Source: Pseudomonadota bacterium (GTDB lineage Bacteria; Pseudomonadota; Gammaproteobacteria; Burkholderiales; Burkholderiaceae_B). Taken from it: a stretch of 16,773 nucleotides of DNA. The notes under the pieces were generated by a model. The model made no database searches, was not told the DNA's origin, and saw only the letters and a program-made list of their open reading frames with translations. This document shows positions 14,041 through 16,773 of the stretch, piece by piece. Location: assembly GCA_023386765.1 (NCBI GenBank), contig JAEWJD010000403.1, positions 1-16,773 on the forward strand, in the 5' to 3' direction. A program made the translations under genes and the position numbers. Each line of letters begins with the position of its first letter. The stretch's first letter is position 1.

Positions 14041-14520
14041 TCAGGGCGCGTCGCCGGCGGAGCCTTGCTTCTCGGCGGTGCCGTAGAGGAACTTGCTGAT
14101 CAGCTGCTCCAGTACGACGGCGCTTTGTGTATAACGGATTTTCCCGCCATCGGCAAAATCCTTCTCTTCGCTGCCCGGCGTCAGGCCGATGTATTGCTCG
14201 CCCAGCAGGCCCGAGGTCAGGATGCTGGCCGAGGAATCCAGCGGAAACTGGTAAGGCGCTTCCAGATCCATCGAGACCACGGCCTGGAAGGTCTGGTCAT
14301 CGAAGCGGATATCGGTGACGCGTCCCACCACCACGCCGGCACTTTTGATCGGCGCGCGCACCTTCAGCCCGCCGATATTGTCGAAGTCGGCCGACAGGGA
14401 GTAAGTCGGCGCAAACGAGAAGCTGCTCAGGTTGCCGGCGCGCAGCGCCAGAAAGACCAGGGCGGCTGCGCCCAGCAGCACGAACAGGCCAACCCAGAAA
14501 TCGGTTTTTTCGCGTGACAT
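14041..14520 (-). CDS. mlaD: MCE-domain lipid-transport protein MlaD (Ttg2C-like)
   Basis: MlaD is the inner-membrane-anchored MCE protein that forms a hexameric ring on MlaE and passes lipid between MlaC and the membrane. The 159-residue protein has a short cytoplasmic start and one membrane helix (FWVGLFVLLGAAALVFLAL, about 8-26). One MCE domain follows (about 37-115), with VRAPIKSAGVVVGRV and TSGLLGEQYIGL as hallmarks. The C-terminal hydrophobic helix (AVVLEQLISKFLYG) matches the pore-forming helix of MlaD. It is slightly shorter than the E. coli protein because the tail is short. It starts 15 bp after mlaE, with a 60-bp gap to mlaA that shows no clear signal. Confidence 0.95.
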   Translation of the reverse strand: MSREKTDFWVGLFVLLGAAALVFLALRAGNLSSFSFAPTYSLSADFDNIGGLKVRAPIKSAGVVVGRVTDIRFDDQTFQAVVSMDLEAPYQFPLDSSASILTSGLLGEQYIGLTPGSEEKDFADGGKIRYTQSAVVLEQLISKFLYGTAEKQGSAGDAP

Positions 14521-14535
14521 GATGATGAATCCGTA

Positions 14536-15324
14536 TCAGTTGCCAAACATCAGGGCGGTGAGCAGGAAGTCCAGGCCGAGCACCGCCAGCGAACCCACGA
14601 CCACGGTGCGGGTGGTGGCGCGCGCCACGCCTTCGGGCGTGGGCCGCGCCTGCCAGCCCTCATAGAGCGCCACCAGGGTGACGGTGACGCCGAAGACCAG
14701 GCTCTTGATGACGCCGTTGGCCACATCCGACCAGACATCGACGCCATCCTGCATCTGTGACCAGAACGCACCGGTATCCACGCCGATCAGTACGACGCCG
14801 ACCACCCAGCCGCCCATGATGCCGACCATGGAAAACACCGCCGCCAGGATGGGCATGGCGATGACACCGCCCCAGAATCGCGGCGCCCGCACGCGCCGCA
14901 TCGGGTCGACCGCCATGACCTCCATGGCAGCCAGTTGTTCGCCGGCCTTCATGAGACCGATTTCGGCGGTTAGTGACGTGCCGGCCCGCCCGGCAAAGAG
15001 CAGGGCCGTGACCACCGGCCCCAGTTCGCGCACCAGCGACAGGGCCACCAGCAGGCCCAGGGCCTCTTCGGAGCCGTAGCGGTTCAGGGTGTAGTAGCCC
15101 TGCAGGCCCAGCACGAAACCGACGAACAGGCCCGAAACGGCGATGATCAGTAGCGAATAGTTGCCGATGAAGTGCACTTGCTGCGATACCAGGCGCGGGC
15201 GCTGCAGGGCGATCCCCGAGCGGGCCAGGATGGCACCGAAAAAGCGCGTGAAGTAGCCAACTCCGTAGATGACGTTGTTGACGGCGGCGCCGATGGCAGA
15301 GATGAAGCGGCCCAGCGCGGTCAT
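14536..15324 (-). CDS. mlaE: Phospholipid ABC transporter permease MlaE
   Basis: MlaE is the permease of the MlaFED phospholipid transporter in the inner membrane. The 262-residue protein has the MlaE-family pattern: an N-terminal interfacial helix, then several membrane helices. GPVVTALLFAGRAGTSLTAEIG with the following EQLAAMEVMAVDP is the coupling region that contacts the ATPase. Its ATG overlaps the mlaF stop by 4 bp, and AAGGA stands eight bases upstream. Length and motif order are normal. Confidence 0.96.
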   Translation of the reverse strand: MTALGRFISAIGAAVNNVIYGVGYFTRFFGAILARSGIALQRPRLVSQQVHFIGNYSLLIIAVSGLFVGFVLGLQGYYTLNRYGSEEALGLLVALSLVRELGPVVTALLFAGRAGTSLTAEIGLMKAGEQLAAMEVMAVDPMRRVRAPRFWGGVIAMPILAAVFSMVGIMGGWVVGVVLIGVDTGAFWSQMQDGVDVWSDVANGVIKSLVFGVTVTLVALYEGWQARPTPEGVARATTRTVVVGSLAVLGLDFLLTALMFGN

Positions 15325-16157
15325 GATTTGCGTCCTTGTTGGCGGCCCAGCCAGGCCTCGAAGGCCGGGGTCTGCGGATAGCGGAAGGCCACCGGACCGT
15401 CAGGGGCGCCGTCGAGAAACTGCCGCACGTAGGGGTCCTGCGAGGCGGCCAGCGTCTGCGGCGTGCCGGCAGCCTTGAGCAGCCCCTGCCCGACCAGATA
15501 CACCTGGTCGGCGATGGCGAAGGATTCCTGGATATCGTGGGTGATGAGCACCGAAGCGCACTTCAGGCGGTCGGACAGGTGGCGGATCAGGCGGGCGGTA
15601 ATCCCCATGGAGATGGGATCCAGCCCGGCGAACGGCTCGTCATACAGGATGAGCTCGGGTTCCAGGACCACGGCCCGCGCCAGGGCCACGCGGCGCGCCA
15701 TGCCGCCGGATATCTCGGCCACGCGCAAGTGGGCCGCGGCCCGCAGCCCTACCGCGTCGAGCTTGTCGAGCACCTTTTCGAGGATCTCGGCATCGCTGGC
15801 ACGGGTGTGTTCCCGCAGCGGGAAGGCGACGTTTTCGAAGACGTTGAGGTCGGTGAACAGCGCGCCCTGCTGGAACAGCACGCCCATGCGCTGGCGCAGG
15901 GCCTGCAGTTCGGTGGCGCTGGCGGTGGCCACGTCCTGGCCGAAGGCCTGCACCACGCCCTTCTGGGCGGTGATCTGGCCGGTGGCCGCGCGCAGCAGCG
16001 TGGTTTTGCCCGAGCCCGAGCCGCCCATGATGGCGACGACCTGCCCGGCGCGTACTTCCAGGCTGATGCCGGCCAGCACCGTGAAATCCCCATAGCCCAG
16101 GGAGACATCCTGGCAGGACAGTACGAGATCCGGGCTGTTGCTAGGAGATGAGGGCAT
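15321..16157 (-). CDS. mlaF: Phospholipid ABC transporter ATP-binding protein MlaF
   Basis: MlaF powers the MlaFED complex. The 278-residue ATPase has Walker A GGSGSGKT (45-52), the Q-loop in VLFQQGALF (about 93-101), the signature ISGGMARR (149-156) and Walker B LILYDEP (Asp173, Glu174). The switch histidine is in VLITHD. GALFTDLNVFENVAFPL is typical of the MlaF/Ttg2A group. The open frame runs to 16334, but the ATG at 16157 is chosen. It gives the usual N-terminus, and the upstream part lies in the gap after the Bug gene and covers a possible promoter. The Shine-Dalgarno is weak, so the start is less certain than the gene. In E. coli this subunit is bound by MlaB, which is not found here. 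Confidence 0.95.
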   Translation of the reverse strand: MPSSPSNSPDLVLSCQDVSLGYGDFTVLAGISLEVRAGQVVAIMGGSGSGKTTLLRAATGQITAQKGVVQAFGQDVATASATELQALRQRMGVLFQQGALFTDLNVFENVAFPLREHTRASDAEILEKVLDKLDAVGLRAAAHLRVAEISGGMARRVALARAVVLEPELILYDEPFAGLDPISMGITARLIRHLSDRLKCASVLITHDIQESFAIADQVYLVGQGLLKAAGTPQTLAASQDPYVRQFLDGAPDGPVAFRYPQTPAFEAWLGRQQGRKS

Positions 16158-16222
16158 AGGCAGGATGGTCGGAGCGTGATCGCCCGTAAATGGCTCGGCC
16201 AGGGGAAGGTAAGGAAGGGGGC

Positions 16223-16228
16223 ATTGTA
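16223..16228 (-). promoter_or_regulatory. Possible -10 element of an mla operon promoter
   Basis: TACAAT reads on the minus strand at 16228-16223, 66 bases before the mlaF ATG, in the only gap before the operon. No good -35 hexamer lies 16-18 bases upstream (CGCGAT at 17). The assignment rests on the -10 match and the position. Confidence 0.35.
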
Positions 16229-16231
16229 GCC

Positions 16232-16271
16232 CGGAGCCCGGCCGCATCGCGACCCGGGCCCGGAGCTGGAA
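16232..16271. other. GC-rich inverted repeats after the Bug gene
   Basis: In the 134-bp gap between the Bug stop and mlaF, the minus strand holds GGGCCCGG and CCGGGCTC, which can pair (one G-T) around about a dozen bases. There are further CCGG palindromes. No T run follows. It could end the Bug transcript, but the sequence is simply very GC-rich and chance pairing is likely. Confidence 0.3.
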
Positions 16272-16291
16272 CAGAGTTTTCCGTGGCGACC

Positions 16292-16773
16292 TTACTGCAA
16301 CTTGATGTCGCCGGCCTTGATGACCTCCGCCCATTTGGCGGTTTCAGACTTGATGAAAGCCCCGAAATCCTCCGGCGAGCCGCCGCCGGCCTGGCTGCCT
16401 GTCTGGGCGATCGCCTGCTGCACTTCGGGATCCTGCAGGATGCGGTTGAACTCGGTGTTCAGGCGCTCGATGATGGCTGCGGGTGTGCCGGCCGGCGCGA
16501 TGATGCCTTGCCAGTTGTACGACTCGAAGCCGGGCAGGCCTGCCTCGGCCAGGGTCGGCACATCGGGCAGGACGTCCAGGCGCTTGGCCGAGGTGACCGC
16601 GATGGGATGGATCTTCTTGCCCTGGATGGCCGGCAGCGCCGAATAGCCCATCTCGAACATCATGGTGATGTGACCGCCCATCAGGTCGGTGGCCGCCAGG
16701 CTGCCTCCCTTGTAAGGCACGTGGGAGATGTCGATGCCGGCCTGTTCGCGGAACATCTCGCCGGACAGGTGGT
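16292..16773 (-). CDS. Bug-family (tripartite tricarboxylate) periplasmic solute receptor, C-terminal part
   Basis: The gene enters from the right edge; its 5' end, including the signal peptide, is outside. The visible 160 or so residues match the Bug/TctC receptor family. They show HLSGEMFREQAGIDISHVPYKGG-type sequence at the start, then GGHITMMFE and IAVTSAKR. DVPTLAEAGLPGFES and WQGIIAPAGTPAAII follow, both strong family markers. Such proteins bind small carboxylates or amides in the periplasm and are greatly expanded in Bordetella and relatives. The ligand cannot be predicted. The reading frame continues past the ATG at 16756 to the window edge, so that ATG is internal. Confidence 0.92.
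   Translation of the reverse strand, partial: HLSGEMFREQAGIDISHVPYKGGSLAATDLMGGHITMMFEMGYSALPAIQGKKIHPIAVTSAKRLDVLPDVPTLAEAGLPGFESYNWQGIIAPAGTPAAIIERLNTEFNRILQDPEVQQAIAQTGSQAGGGSPEDFGAFIKSETAKWAEVIKAGDIKLQ

Noticed and set aside
16158..16334. 59-codon N-terminal extension of MlaF
   Set aside because: It overlaps the end of the Bug gene and the likely operon leader, and it is not expected for MlaF proteins.
1..16773. Defence system, prophage, insertion sequence, CRISPR array or novel gene cassette
   Set aside because: All coding sequence is accounted for by conserved housekeeping families. No direct-repeat arrays, transposase or integrase motifs, tRNA or islands of unusual composition were seen.

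Overview
The window is GC-rich (roughly two thirds G+C by eye), with densely packed genes, almost all on the minus strand. Gene content and order point to a betaproteobacterium of the Alcaligenaceae (Bordetella/Achromobacter type). The indicators are an mla lipid-transport operon carrying vacJ/mlaA inside it, an ABC-2 exporter pair, an ibaG-type bolA, murA, a compact his cluster using short-form hisG, a HIT protein, tatABC, a convergent HtrA-like protease and a neighbouring Bug-type solute receptor. The genus assignment is inference; no 16S or other marker is present.

Layout, read in the direction of transcription (high to low coordinates). A Bug receptor, cut by the window edge, ends at 16292. 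After a 134-bp gap with a possible promoter comes mlaF-mlaE-mlaD-mlaA-mlaC (16157 to 12542), the retrograde phospholipid-transport system that keeps the outer membrane asymmetric. A 119-bp gap with two hairpins and a TATAAT motif follows. Then come an ABC ATPase and its permease (12422 to 10846), ibaG/bolA and murA (10840 to 9330), and the his genes in the order hisG-hisD-hisC-hisB-hisH-hisA-hisF-hisI-hisE (9333 to 2614). The run continues with a HIT hydrolase (2606 to 2238) and tatA-tatB-tatC (2222 to 666). At the left edge, the 3' end of an HtrA/Deg-like protease gene runs the other way and meets tatC across a 62-bp spacer with a long inverted repeat.

Most neighbouring genes overlap by 4 bp (ATGA) or lie within 70 bp, so transcription units are probably long and translation coupled. 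murA and hisG overlap by 4 bp, leaving no room for a his leader/attenuator. The his set covers the pathway except HisZ (needed by short HisG) and a histidinol-phosphate phosphatase; HisB here is dehydratase only. The mla set lacks a recognisable mlaB (STAS) gene, which in related operons follows mlaC.

I see no mobile element, CRISPR array, tRNA, rRNA or obviously foreign gene. This is mainly a conserved housekeeping region. The points most worth checking are the missing mlaB, the 8-bp C tract at the start of hisE, the TTG start of hisH and the intergenic hairpins.
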